In this document: in pieces, positions 1 through 6,663 of the stretch
Layout of the letters: each line of letters begins with the position of its first letter
How positions within the stretch are numbered: the first letter of the stretch is position 1
DNA from: Chloroflexi bacterium RBG_16_56_11
Lineage (GTDB): Bacteria > Chloroflexota > Dehalococcoidia > Dehalococcoidales > RBG-16-60-22
Length of the DNA stretch: 11,516 nt
Assembly: GCA_001796865.1 (NCBI GenBank)
Contig: MGNQ01000009.1
Span: 67,370 to 78,885, forward strand
Direction of reading: 5' to 3'
The notes under the pieces: model-generated
What the model saw: only the letters and a program-made list of their open reading frames with translations
What the model was told of the DNA's origin: nothing
Database searches by the model: none
Made by a program: the position numbers and the translations under genes

Positions 1-1048
1 GTAGACCCTCGACGTAAGGCGGCCCGTTAAAGATATGGGCCACCCTGTCGGCGACCGCCTGCACCATCTGCGAGGTATACAATCTGACCATAGCCGTTTC
101 GTTTCTGGTTAATTTAACATGGTCGGCCTTCCAGGCAGCCTCGTAGACCATCAATCGGCCGGCATGAAGATTGGCAGCGATTTCCGCCAGGGCGGCCTGA
201 ACGTTGGCACGCCGGTACACCGGCTGCCCGAAAGTCTCCAGCGAGAGGGCATGGACAGCCGCTTCATCAAGCAGGCGACGGACGATACCCAGACAGCGTG
301 CGCCCTTGACCACCCTCCGCCGCGATAGCCATTTTTTCCCCAGGTGAAATGCCCGGCCCACTTCACCCAGGACATTTTCCGCCGGGACACGGCAATCTTC
401 GAAGACGAGGGTCAGGGACTCCCTTACCTGCGCCAGCCAGCCGGTCTTTTCGCCTCCACCGCTGACGCTGAATCCCGGCGTGTCTTTATCGACGAGAAAA
501 CAGGTCAGCCCGCCGTCTGTTTTGGCAAAAACAATACCGAAGTATTCCTCGCCTGCCCTCGAAAGCGATAGCTTTTTCCCGGAGATAATATAATGCCCGT
601 CGGACTTTACCGCGGCCATCATCAGGCTGGCGGGGTCCGGGCTCCCTCCGGGCTCCATCAAGGCCAGATAAGGCCTTTTCCGCCCCTCGAGGGCCGGTAA
701 AAAATATTTGTCTTTCTGTCTTTTATCGCATTCGAAGAGTACCGGCGTAACGTCCCCGAATCGGAACGGGACCACGGTCCGGGCCAACTCTTCTTCGACC
801 AGACAGACCCCCGAGGTATCCAGCCCGGCCCCCCCCAACTCTTCAGGGACACCCAGACCCCACAGTCCCATCTCTTTGACCATCCTGATGAGCTCCGCTT
901 CCTTTTCTTCCGGAAGCCAGGCGCGGGCGTCGCTCAGGTCGGCCGCCCGACCCAGGATGTCCCTTTCCAGCGGCCGTAGCTGCTCGTCGACAAAGTCGCG
1001 GGCCAGGCTCTGTACCATTTTCAGCTCTTCAGACAGCTCGAAATCCAT
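1..1048 (-). CDS. Acyl-CoA dehydrogenase, partial (C-terminus beyond left edge)
   Basis: The 349 visible residues follow the acyl-CoA dehydrogenase fold in order. There is a helical N-terminal domain with GLWGLGVPEELGG (about 61-73). The middle beta domain has LMEPGGSPDP (130-139) and a GHYIISGKKLSLS strand (151-163). The C-terminal helical domain has SLTLVFEDCRVPAENVLGE (211-229) and an ETFGQP segment (271-276) where family members have R-x-x-FG-x-P. The visible part ends at HIFNGPPYVEGL, matching the region before the usual catalytic Glu, which would lie outside the window. These enzymes oxidise acyl-CoA thioesters to 2-enoyl-CoA using FAD. The FAD-contact segment is divergent: GGSPD replaces the common AGSD. 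The ATG at 1048 lies 24 bases after the stop of the upstream ferredoxin-like gene, suggesting one transcript. Substrate cannot be told. Its neighbours suggest that electrons could pass to the iron-sulfur proteins, which is inference. Confidence 0.88.
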   Translation of the reverse strand, partial: MDFELSEELKMVQSLARDFVDEQLRPLERDILGRAADLSDARAWLPEEKEAELIRMVKEMGLWGLGVPEELGGAGLDTSGVCLVEEELARTVVPFRFGDVTPVLFECDKRQKDKYFLPALEGRKRPYLALMEPGGSPDPASLMMAAVKSDGHYIISGKKLSLSRAGEEYFGIVFAKTDGGLTCFLVDKDTPGFSVSGGGEKTGWLAQVRESLTLVFEDCRVPAENVLGEVGRAFHLGKKWLSRRRVVKGARCLGIVRRLLDEAAVHALSLETFGQPVYRRANVQAALAEIAANLHAGRLMVYEAAWKADHVKLTRNETAMVRLYTSQMVQAVADRVAHIFNGPPYVEGL

Positions 1049-1072
1049 ATCTATTTCATCCAGTAAACTAAA

Positions 1073-1525
1073 TCAGCCGGAACTTACGGTCTCCTCCAAG
1101 AACAGGTCCAGGTCAGGCTCGTCCTCATCCCCGATTCTCCCTTCGAGCCGGGACATCACCTCTACCATGCGGTGATTGACGATATAATTTTTAATGGTGG
1201 TATCCACCTGGGGGCACACCAGAACGCACGCCATGCACAGGTCGCAATCTTCGCCAACGATACTTTCCAGTGCCATCGAAGTCCGCTGTTCGGTCCTGGC
1301 GCGGCGCGAGGGCTCGCGGGACAAAAAAGGGCAGATATCCACGCAGTTACCGCAGCCCAGGCACTCCTTATGGCCGCTGATATTCTCGGCGATATTTAGA
1401 GAATGCGCGGTACCGAATCCGCTGGAGAGCAGGCGGCACCGGCCCACCGGCGGGCACTTAGTGCTCAGCACCTCGTTCAGGATGACCTCTATCTCTTTGA
1501 CGTCACGTTGTACAGGTAATGGCAT
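1073..1525 (-). CDS. Small two-[4Fe-4S] ferredoxin-like protein (HdrC/SdhB-type dicluster)
   Basis: This 150-residue soluble protein has two C-x2-C-x2-C-x3-C-P motifs: C55/C58/C61/C65 (ECLGCGNCVDICP) and C94/C97/C100/C104 (CDLCMACVLVCPQ). Such motifs bind two [4Fe-4S] clusters. The arrangement resembles the alpha-helical dicluster domain of HdrC and SdhB-like electron carriers. Two further cysteines, C24 and C30, lie in the N-terminal part (TKCPPVGRC) and could be extra ligands. The tail is acidic (GDEDEPDLDLFLEE). It is the third gene of a minus-strand run, between the flavoprotein gene and the acyl-CoA dehydrogenase gene. Its likely job is electron transfer among them, which is inferred from context. 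The GAGGTG ribosome-binding sequence lies about 14 bases before the ATG, rather far, and sits in the end of a repeat. Confidence 0.8.
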   Translation of the reverse strand: MPLPVQRDVKEIEVILNEVLSTKCPPVGRCRLLSSGFGTAHSLNIAENISGHKECLGCGNCVDICPFLSREPSRRARTEQRTSMALESIVGEDCDLCMACVLVCPQVDTTIKNYIVNHRMVEVMSRLEGRIGDEDEPDLDLFLEETVSSG

Positions 1526-1556
1526 TATGTCACACTTTTCACCTCACCCCCTTTAT

Positions 1557-1650
1557 CCCCCTCTCCTTGAAAGGCGAGGGGGAAGAGTGTTAGAGAGGGG
1601 GCTAGCCCCCTCTCTTTCTTATCTCCCCCTTCCCTTGCTAAGGGAAGGGG
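1557..1650. repeat. Cluster of three G/C-strand-biased hairpins between two genes
   Basis: Three stem-loops follow one another in the 148-base gap between the flavoprotein and ferredoxin-like genes. Stem one pairs 1557-1566 with 1573-1582, with one mismatch. The second is a perfect 24-base palindrome at 1592-1615, centred on GGCTAGCC. Stem three pairs 1626-1636 with 1640-1650, 11 perfect pairs around a 3-base loop. The sequence is of the CCCCTCTCC...GGAGAGGGG kind seen again at 10290-10430, so it is a dispersed repeat family. It could stabilise mRNA ends or cause partial termination between the genes; no T-tract supports a true intrinsic terminator. Confidence 0.75.
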
Positions 1651-1673
1651 AAAGGGGGATAGGTTTTAAAATA

Positions 1674-3299
1674 TCAAATCTCCAGCCTGGTGCGTCCGTG
1701 GGTATGCCGGATATAGTCCGGGAGCAGCCGGGGGGAGAGAGGGCGTTCCCTGGCCAGGCCGGACCTCTCCAGTTCTTTCTGCCAGCGGCGGACGTGGTCG
1801 AGGGTAGGACTGCCCCTCTTCACTTCGCGGGCATACTGTGCCGCCGCCCTGCCCGCCCGCCTCCCGAAGACGAATAGCTCCAGCGTGGAGTTGCCGATGA
1901 GCCGATTCCGCCCGTGTACCCCGCCGGTGCACTCGCCCGCCGCAAATAGCCCCGGGACATTGGTAGCGCCGTTGACATCTATCTTGATGCCACCGTTCTG
2001 GTAATGCAGCGTGGGATATACCAGTATCGGCTCTTTCGTAATATCGATATTAAACCGGCGGAACTGCCGGACCATGGCGGGCAGCTCCCGGTTGATGGTC
2101 CCCTCGCCCCTGAGGATATCAATCATCGGTGAGTCCAGCCATACTCCCACCTCGCCGCCGGGGGTCCGGAGACCGCGCTGGTTTTCCCGGCACTCGCGGA
2201 TGATGGCCGCCGTAACGATATCCCTCGGCTCCAGGGGCATCACGAACTGCTCGCCGTTGCTGTTCACAAGCTGGGCACCCAGCGTCCTGACCTTTTCTGT
2301 CACCAGCTGGCCGAGAATCTGCAGGGGGTAAACAGCCCCGGTGGGATGGTACTGCATTGTATCGATAAAGATTAGCTCGGCCCCGGCGCGGTAAGCCAGG
2401 ACCAGGCCATCGGCCGTGGCCCCGTAATGATTGGTCGTTGGGAAACCCTGGATGTGCAACCGGCCGATACCGCCGGTCGCCAGGATGACCGCTCTTGCCC
2501 TCACGACAATCAGCTCTTGCGTTTCCAGATTGACGAGCACGGCGCCGGCTATCTGCCGCCGGTCATCCAGAATCAACTCGAGAGCCGGCGCAAATTCCAG
2601 GTAGCTGATTTTCCGGTTCCTGAGCTCGTCCCGCAGGACACGCATTTCTTCCAGGCCGGTATAGTCCCGCGCCGAGTGCAGTCGCCTCCGTGATGTCCCG
2701 CCGCCGGAAAGCTCATGCATCGAGCCATCCGGGTCTTTGTCCCAGTTGACTCCCAGCTTTTCCAGCCACTGTACGGCCGAAGGTGCGTCCCTGACGAGGA
2801 CTTCCACCAGCTCCGGTATGTTTTCGAAATGGCCGCCGCCCATGGTGTCAAGATAATGCAGCGCCGGAGAATCATTAGGCCGATCGGCGGCCTGCGTTCC
2901 CGCCTGCGCGCCGACGGTATTGGCGTCTCCCAGGCGCAGCTTGGTGGTAACGAGGACCCTGGCCCCGGCTTCCTGGGCGAGCAGTGCTGCCGATGCCCCC
3001 GCCCCGCCCCCTCCAATGACCAGGACATCGACGTTATAGTCCGGCTTGGAAGGATCAATCCTGTCAGGGTCAACCCGGCTGTTTCCTTCGAGCAAATCGG
3101 CCAGTTCTCTGGGAGCAGAATCCCCCTTGTTTATCCCCACCTGTAGCTTGCGCATGCTCGCTGAGATATAATCAGGGTGGTATTGATGCAACAGATCTAG
3201 CTTTTCTTCTTCATCGAGGCGCGGCAATGTCTCGATAAGGCGCCTCACGCGGGTATCTTCCACAAGGTGAATGCTCTCTTCCAGATAGGCGGGGTACAT
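1674..3299 (-). CDS. Fumarate reductase/succinate dehydrogenase-like flavoprotein subunit, soluble type
   Basis: The protein has 541 residues. After an 88-residue helical N-terminal extension comes an FAD Rossmann motif, VLVIGGGGAGASAA (92-105). The active-site set of the fumarate reductase family is visible: QYHPTG with H318, LEPRD with R359, LHYQNGGI with H432, and HGRNRLIGNS with R465. C-terminal FAD contacts are present in GECTGG and ELFVFGRRAG. These residues normally support interconversion of fumarate and succinate or a similar 2-enoate reduction. The covalent FAD His of SdhA/FrdA (the SHT motif) is replaced by N127 in DANTVGAQAG, so FAD is predicted to be bound non-covalently. There is no signal peptide. 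It begins 17 bases after the stop of the iron-sulfur subunit gene, and an AGAGG about 13 bases before the ATG may serve as ribosome-binding site. The real substrate is open; NadB is unlikely given the partners and the extension. Confidence 0.85.
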   Translation of the reverse strand: MYPAYLEESIHLVEDTRVRRLIETLPRLDEEEKLDLLHQYHPDYISASMRKLQVGINKGDSAPRELADLLEGNSRVDPDRIDPSKPDYNVDVLVIGGGGAGASAALLAQEAGARVLVTTKLRLGDANTVGAQAGTQAADRPNDSPALHYLDTMGGGHFENIPELVEVLVRDAPSAVQWLEKLGVNWDKDPDGSMHELSGGGTSRRRLHSARDYTGLEEMRVLRDELRNRKISYLEFAPALELILDDRRQIAGAVLVNLETQELIVVRARAVILATGGIGRLHIQGFPTTNHYGATADGLVLAYRAGAELIFIDTMQYHPTGAVYPLQILGQLVTEKVRTLGAQLVNSNGEQFVMPLEPRDIVTAAIIRECRENQRGLRTPGGEVGVWLDSPMIDILRGEGTINRELPAMVRQFRRFNIDITKEPILVYPTLHYQNGGIKIDVNGATNVPGLFAAGECTGGVHGRNRLIGNSTLELFVFGRRAGRAAAQYAREVKRGSPTLDHVRRWQKELERSGLARERPLSPRLLPDYIRHTHGRTRLEI

Positions 3300-3316
3300 C
3301 TTTGGTACTCTAACCT

Positions 3317-4021
3317 CTATTCCCAGTGTTGTTCCAGCGCCGACTCCATATCACGCTCGGTGTAACGCCGACGCAGCTCTTTATCGTTCAACCGTTTCAG
3401 CTTATCAATCTCGGCGTCGAATTTGCCCTCCTCTATTTCGGCTATCCTTTCTTCGAGGTGCGCCGAGGCTGACGCCAGGTATCGCCCGTATATCCGCCGG
3501 CAGAGAAGGGCAACGTTATACGGCACCAGTCCCTGCGGACACCGGGCTGCGCATAGTCCGCACATTACGCAATCGAAGGACTTCTCCACGACGGCTTTAA
3601 CGTCACCTCTCAGGGCATCGGACATGAACCACATGACTTCCAGCTCCTGGGGACAGGTCTTGGTGCAGGTGTTGCAGCCGAAACACTTGACGATATCCGG
3701 GTAAAGGGCTTTGATGGTGGCGCCATTCGACTTGAGTTTTTCCAGGTTATAGATGGCCTTGACCGCCGGGAAATAGGGCACCTGCACCAGGCACATCTCC
3801 GGCTCGACGGTCTTCTGGCAGGCCAGGTCATACCTGAGTTGCGGATCGCTTTTAAAATTGTAGATAGTGGCACAGGCGCCGCAGAAACCGGCGCGGCAGC
3901 CACAACCCCTAATCATGCGGTAGCCGCAGTACTCCAGCGCTGTCAGGATAGTAAGACCTTCGGGAACCTGACACTGCCGGCCCATGATATAGATATCGAT
4001 TAACCTGGCCTGTTCTGCCAC
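3317..4021 (-). CDS. Iron-sulfur subunit of a fumarate reductase-like enzyme ([2Fe-2S] plus two [4Fe-4S])
   Basis: This 234-residue protein starts the minus-strand operon. The N-terminal domain has a plant-type [2Fe-2S] pattern, C42-x4-C47-x2-C50 with C68 (GCRAGFCGAC, then LACQ). The C-terminal domain has two C-x2-C-x2-C-x3-C-P motifs: C113/C116/C119/C123 and C151/C154/C157/C161. Classical SdhB/FrdB has one [2Fe-2S], one [4Fe-4S] and one [3Fe-4S]. Here both C-terminal motifs are complete, so two [4Fe-4S] clusters are expected. The last about 50 residues are charged and probably helical (AHLEERIAEIEEGKFDAEID). No CCG domain is seen, unlike methanogen TfrB or HdrB. It likely carries electrons to or from the downstream flavoprotein. 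The ATG at 4021 has an AGGA a few bases upstream. Confidence 0.83.
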   Translation of the reverse strand: MAEQARLIDIYIMGRQCQVPEGLTILTALEYCGYRMIRGCGCRAGFCGACATIYNFKSDPQLRYDLACQKTVEPEMCLVQVPYFPAVKAIYNLEKLKSNGATIKALYPDIVKCFGCNTCTKTCPQELEVMWFMSDALRGDVKAVVEKSFDCVMCGLCAARCPQGLVPYNVALLCRRIYGRYLASASAHLEERIAEIEEGKFDAEIDKLKRLNDKELRRRYTERDMESALEQHWE

Positions 4022-4113
4022 ATCAATCCTGCCTGATAGATATGTTATGTCATATAATATGTCGGAATCAAGATTGAGATGAAATCCGAGTGAGATAACA
4101 GCTTTATGTCAAA

Positions 4114-4134
4114 GGCTCCCGGTATTTCGGAGCC
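4114..4134 (-). terminator. Possible terminator hairpin after the tRNA genes
   Basis: Read on the minus strand, GGCTCC and GGAGCC form a 6-base-pair stem with a 9-base loop, followed by only three T residues. It lies 18 bases past the encoded CCA of tRNA-Leu and before the iron-sulfur subunit gene, the right place to end the tRNA transcript. The short stem and weak T-tract make it uncertain. Read-through into the downstream operon is possible. No convincing separate promoter for that operon was found in the 130-base gap. Confidence 0.35.
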
Positions 4135-4151
4135 CGAACTAATCTTCTCAG

Positions 4152-4239
4152 TGGTGCCGAGGCGGAGATTTGAACTCCGACGAGCTTACGCTCACCACCC
4201 CCTCAAGATGGCGTGTCTACCAGATTCCACCACCTCGGC
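4152..4239 (-). tRNA. tRNA-Leu (anticodon GAG)
   Basis: The minus strand folds as a class II tRNA. The acceptor stem is GCCGAGG with CCTCGGC, followed by discriminator A and an encoded CCA. The anticodon stem CCATC/GGTGG encloses loop TTGAGGG, giving anticodon GAG (reads CUC and CUU). A long variable arm (GAGC-GTAA-GCTC) and T-arm CGGAG-TTCAAAT-CTCCG are present. The long variable arm fits leucine. It lies 11 bases after tRNA-Trp and is probably cotranscribed with it. Confidence 0.96.
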
Positions 4240-4250
4240 ACACAGAATCA

Positions 4251-4326
4251 TGGCAGGAGTGGCAGGACTCGAACCCGCGACCGGCGGTTTTGGAGACCGC
4301 TGCTCTACCAGCTGAGCTACACTCCT
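4251..4326 (-). tRNA. tRNA-Trp (anticodon CCA)
   Basis: The minus strand gives a 76-base cloverleaf including an encoded 3' CCA. The acceptor stem is AGGAGTG with CACTCCT and discriminator G. The D-arm contains AGCTCAGCTGGTAGAGC. The anticodon stem GCGGT/ACCGC encloses loop CTCCAAA, giving anticodon CCA. The T-arm is GCGGG-TTCGAGT-CCTGC, a stem with one internal mismatch-like pair. It is first in a two-tRNA unit with tRNA-Leu downstream. Confidence 0.96.
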
Positions 4327-4338
4327 GCGCAATAAAAG

Positions 4339-4368
4339 ATTATATTCTATTATAATGTATGGGCGCAA
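4339..4368 (-). promoter_or_regulatory. Sigma-70-type promoter of the tRNA-Trp/Leu unit
   Basis: On the minus strand, TTGCGC (4368-4363) is followed after 18 bases by a perfect TATAAT (4344-4339). The -10 box ends 12 bases before the first base of tRNA-Trp, leaving room for a very short 5' leader. It faces away from the pyr promoter. Confidence 0.7.
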
Positions 4369-4405
4369 GATAAACCTGAAAAATCTCTAAAAATTATAAA
4401 ATCTC

Positions 4406-4435
4406 TTGCATTCGCCGCTCTTTTTCTGCTATAAT
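4406..4435 (+). promoter_or_regulatory. Sigma-70-type promoter of the pyr operon
   Basis: TTGCAT (4406-4411) and a perfect TATAAT (4430-4435) are 18 bases apart. Transcription should begin near 4442-4445, giving a leader of about 115 bases that contains the PyrR attenuator. No other promoter of this quality is seen before pyrB, pyrC or carA. Confidence 0.75.
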
Positions 4436-4471
4436 TTCTCTGAATAGCGAAGGAGCTCAATTGACTCGAGA

Positions 4472-4560
4472 CCTTTAAGCCGGTCCCGTGAGGCTGGCAA
4501 GGGGAACCTGAAAATAACCGTATCCACGACCTCTTGCCGCCCGGAGCAAGAGGTTTTTTT
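4472..4560 (+). promoter_or_regulatory. PyrR-dependent transcription attenuator leader
   Basis: Three exclusive structures can be drawn. (1) PyrR-binding anti-antiterminator: AGCC 4478-4481 pairs with GGCT 4492-4495, and CCTT 4472-4475 with AAGG 4499-4502 across an internal loop. Its loop strand GGTCCCGTGAGGCT (4482-4495) matches the PyrR consensus ARUCCNGNGAGGYU at all positions but the first. (2) Antiterminator: 4496-4504 pairs with 4530-4538, nine pairs including one G-U. (3) Intrinsic terminator: 4530-4537 with 4546-4553 and seven Ts. PyrR bound to UMP would hold structure 1 and so permit the terminator, giving feedback repression. The mechanism is known from Bacillus; the pairings here are read directly. 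Confidence 0.9.
4530..4560 (+). terminator. Attenuator terminator abutting the pyrR start codon
   Basis: CCTCTTGC (4530-4537) and GCAAGAGG (4546-4553) form an 8-base-pair stem with an 8-base loop, then TTTTTTT at 4554-4560. The ATG of pyrR follows at once at 4561. The 3' arm contains AAGAGG, the only Shine-Dalgarno-like sequence before pyrR, so the same hairpin can also hide the ribosome-binding site. Confidence 0.88.
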
Positions 4561-5169
4561 ATGGCTGTAAAAATCGTCATGACGTCCGAGGATATCCGGC
4601 GCACCCTCGCCCGCATCGCCCACGAAATTATCGAGCGCAACAAGACCACCGAAAGCCTGGTGCTTGTCGGGCTGCACACCCGCGGCGTCCCGCTCGCCCG
4701 GCGCCTGGCCGAAAGTATCGAAAGATACGAGAAATCGAGGCTCATCGTCGGGGCTCTCGACTTCAGCCTCTACCGGGACGACCTTGACCCGGCCGAGGCC
4801 AGGACGTCGCTACAGCGGACGGACATACCTTCCGATATTAACGGGAAATCCGTGGTCCTCGTCGACGATGTCCTCTACACCGGCCGCAGCATCCGCGCCG
4901 CCATGGACGCCCTCATCGACCTGGGAAGGCCCCGCTCCATCCAGCTCGCCGTGCTCATCGATCGCGGTCACCGGGAGATGCCTATCCGCGCCGATTATGT
5001 CGGCAAGAATATCCCCAGCGCCCGGCATGAAGAGATACAGGTCCACCTCGTCGAGACAGATGGAACCGATGAGGTGGCTATTGTCACGCCCGTCAACAAT
5101 AAGTCTACCAACCACCATCCGGAAAAGCTCCAGACCTTCCCATCAGGAAGGAAGGAGGAATTGACATGA
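4561..5169 (+). CDS. pyrR: PyrR, pyr operon regulator / uracil phosphoribosyltransferase
   Basis: This 202-residue protein closely follows Bacillus PyrR: IRRTLARIAHEIIERN near the start, LVGLHTRGVPLARRLAE (34-50), LYRDDL (70-75), the PRPP-binding loop VVLVDDVLYTGRS (98-110), and RPRSIQLAVLIDRGHRE (123-139) with PIRADYVGKNIP (141-152). PyrR binds leader RNA when UMP is high and often also makes UMP from uracil and PRPP. The matching RNA site lies just upstream. The ATG at 4561 was chosen because an in-frame TTG at 4534 lies inside the terminator stem. The last about 20 residues extend beyond the usual length (about 180) and look unstructured. Its stop overlaps the pyrB start (ATGA), so the two are probably translationally coupled. 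Confidence 0.95.
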   Translation: MAVKIVMTSEDIRRTLARIAHEIIERNKTTESLVLVGLHTRGVPLARRLAESIERYEKSRLIVGALDFSLYRDDLDPAEARTSLQRTDIPSDINGKSVVLVDDVLYTGRSIRAAMDALIDLGRPRSIQLAVLIDRGHREMPIRADYVGKNIPSARHEEIQVHLVETDGTDEVAIVTPVNNKSTNHHPEKLQTFPSGRKEELT

Positions 5170-6566
5170 ACCTGGCAGGAAGAAACCTGGTGACCATCGA
5201 TGACCTCTCCAACGGCGAGATAATGGCCCTCTTTTCCCTGACCGATGAGATGTCGGCCGATATGAAGGGGCAGTTCGGACTATGTCAGGGCAGGGTCATG
5301 GCCAGTCTCTTCTTCGAGCCGAGCACACGGACGCGGCTCTCCTTCGAGACGGCCATGCACCGGCTCGGCGGCAGCGTCATCACTGCTTCGGACGTGGGCG
5401 CCAGCTCGCTGGCCAAGGGCGAGAGCATCGCCGATACCGCCAGAATCGTAGGCAGCTACGCCGATATCATCGTCATCCGCCACCCCTGGGAGGGCGCGGC
5501 CAGGGTCGTGGCCGACTATGCCGGGATACCGGTCATCAACGCCGGTGACGGCGGCCACCAGCACCCCACCCAGACCCTGTGCGACCTCTATACTATCTTT
5601 AAGGAAAGGCAGACCATCAAAGGACTCAAGATTGCCATCTGGGGCGACCTGAAATACGGCCGGACGACGCATTCCCTTATTTTCGCGTTAGCCAGGTTCG
5701 GGGCGGACATCCTATTCTACCCCAGCCCCGGGCTGGAAGTCCCCCAGCACATCATCGATAAGCTCACGACCGAATATGGCGGTGAAGTGGAAAGAGTCGC
5801 CCCCTCGGACAGCGCTGACCGCGACCTCTTACCCATGGACGCGATTTATACCACGCCGAGTAGCCCCCACCAGCTGGCGATGATGCCGGATATCAGCGTA
5901 CAAGTAGAGCTCCAGGAGGGAGTCGATGCCCTCTATGTCACCCGCCCCCAGAAGGAGAGATTTACCGCCGGCGAAGAAGCGAAAAGCGCTGGCGGAAAGT
6001 ATCCGGTAGTGGACAAAAAGCTGCTCAGGGCGAAGGCCTTCCGGAAGACGCTGGTAATGCACCCGCTGCCGCGAGTCGATGAGCTGGCCTATGAGGTTGA
6101 TGCCGATGAACGGAGTATGTATTTCAAGCAGGCCGCTCGCGGCGTGCCGGTGAGAATGGCTCTTCTGGCATTACTGCTGGGAACCCGGGAGTTGTCCATC
6201 CCGGGAATGGACTCGCCGGCGCCAATGGAATACCCGGTCTACCACCATGAAATCAGTCCTCGATGCCCTAATCCGAGGTGCGTCTCCATTCAATCCACCG
6301 AGACCAAATACCTTAAATCCGAGTTCAAGATAGTGAAGACCCGGCCGTTGACACTGCGGTGCGTTTACTGCGAGCACGGATTCGAACCGAAGTTCGTCGC
6401 CAGCGCGGACTGGCATGAGCATAAAATAGATACCAGGAAATACCACAGCGCGGACAGTCACTGGGTAACGACTATCCGGCCGGAAAACCTGATTGCCTTC
6501 AATACGGAGGAAGAGGCGCAGGCCCACGGCTTTAAGCCGAGTCATTTCACAGGAGGACATCACTAG
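5166..6566 (+). CDS. pyrB: Aspartate carbamoyltransferase with fused PyrI-like zinc ribbon and Ada-like tail
   Basis: Residues 1-340 form the catalytic ATCase chain, which joins carbamoyl phosphate and L-aspartate to give carbamoyl-aspartate. Visible motifs are FFEPSTRTRLSFE (49-61), the 80s loop SSLAKGES (80-87), RHPWEG (105-110), GDGGHQHPTQT (127-137), YVTRPQKERF (257-266) and MHPLPRVDEL (298-307). At 466 residues it is about 150 longer than usual. Residues 367-402 read CPNPRC...CVYC, a C-x4-C-x26-C-x2-C pattern like the zinc domain of regulatory chain PyrI, but the nucleotide-binding allosteric domain of PyrI is missing. Residues 424-462 (KYHSADSHW...NLIAF...EEAQAHGFKP) resemble Ada-like metal-binding repeats with the cysteines replaced by Ser or Thr. 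AAGGAGG about 8 bases before the ATG is a strong ribosome-binding site. Confidence 0.93.
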   Translation: MNLAGRNLVTIDDLSNGEIMALFSLTDEMSADMKGQFGLCQGRVMASLFFEPSTRTRLSFETAMHRLGGSVITASDVGASSLAKGESIADTARIVGSYADIIVIRHPWEGAARVVADYAGIPVINAGDGGHQHPTQTLCDLYTIFKERQTIKGLKIAIWGDLKYGRTTHSLIFALARFGADILFYPSPGLEVPQHIIDKLTTEYGGEVERVAPSDSADRDLLPMDAIYTTPSSPHQLAMMPDISVQVELQEGVDALYVTRPQKERFTAGEEAKSAGGKYPVVDKKLLRAKAFRKTLVMHPLPRVDELAYEVDADERSMYFKQAARGVPVRMALLALLLGTRELSIPGMDSPAPMEYPVYHHEISPRCPNPRCVSIQSTETKYLKSEFKIVKTRPLTLRCVYCEHGFEPKFVASADWHEHKIDTRKYHSADSHWVTTIRPENLIAFNTEEEAQAHGFKPSHFTGGHH

Positions 6567-6663
6567 ACCACATTTGCCAAGGAGAAAAAATATTTCCGAA
6601 TACCGCTCACCGCGGCATCATGGTTCGACAGGCGTTCGACCGAGCTCACGCCGAGGTCTCACC

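Noticed and set aside
1194..1877. 227-residue plus-strand open frame
   Set aside because: It lies antisense to two iron-sulfur/flavoprotein genes and crosses the hairpin cluster, with low-complexity composition.
1674..3299. L-aspartate oxidase (NadB)
   Set aside because: The enzyme has iron-sulfur partner genes, a long N-terminal extension and a different FAD-site context, and no nadA or nadC is nearby.
4106..4355. Short plus-strand open frames over the tRNA genes
   Set aside because: They are reverse complements of tRNA-Leu and tRNA-Trp, a common source of false proteins.
4534..4560. In-frame TTG extension of pyrR by nine residues
   Set aside because: The codons lie in the attenuator terminator stem and T-tract (giving ARGFF), and PyrR family proteins begin close to the ATG at 4561.
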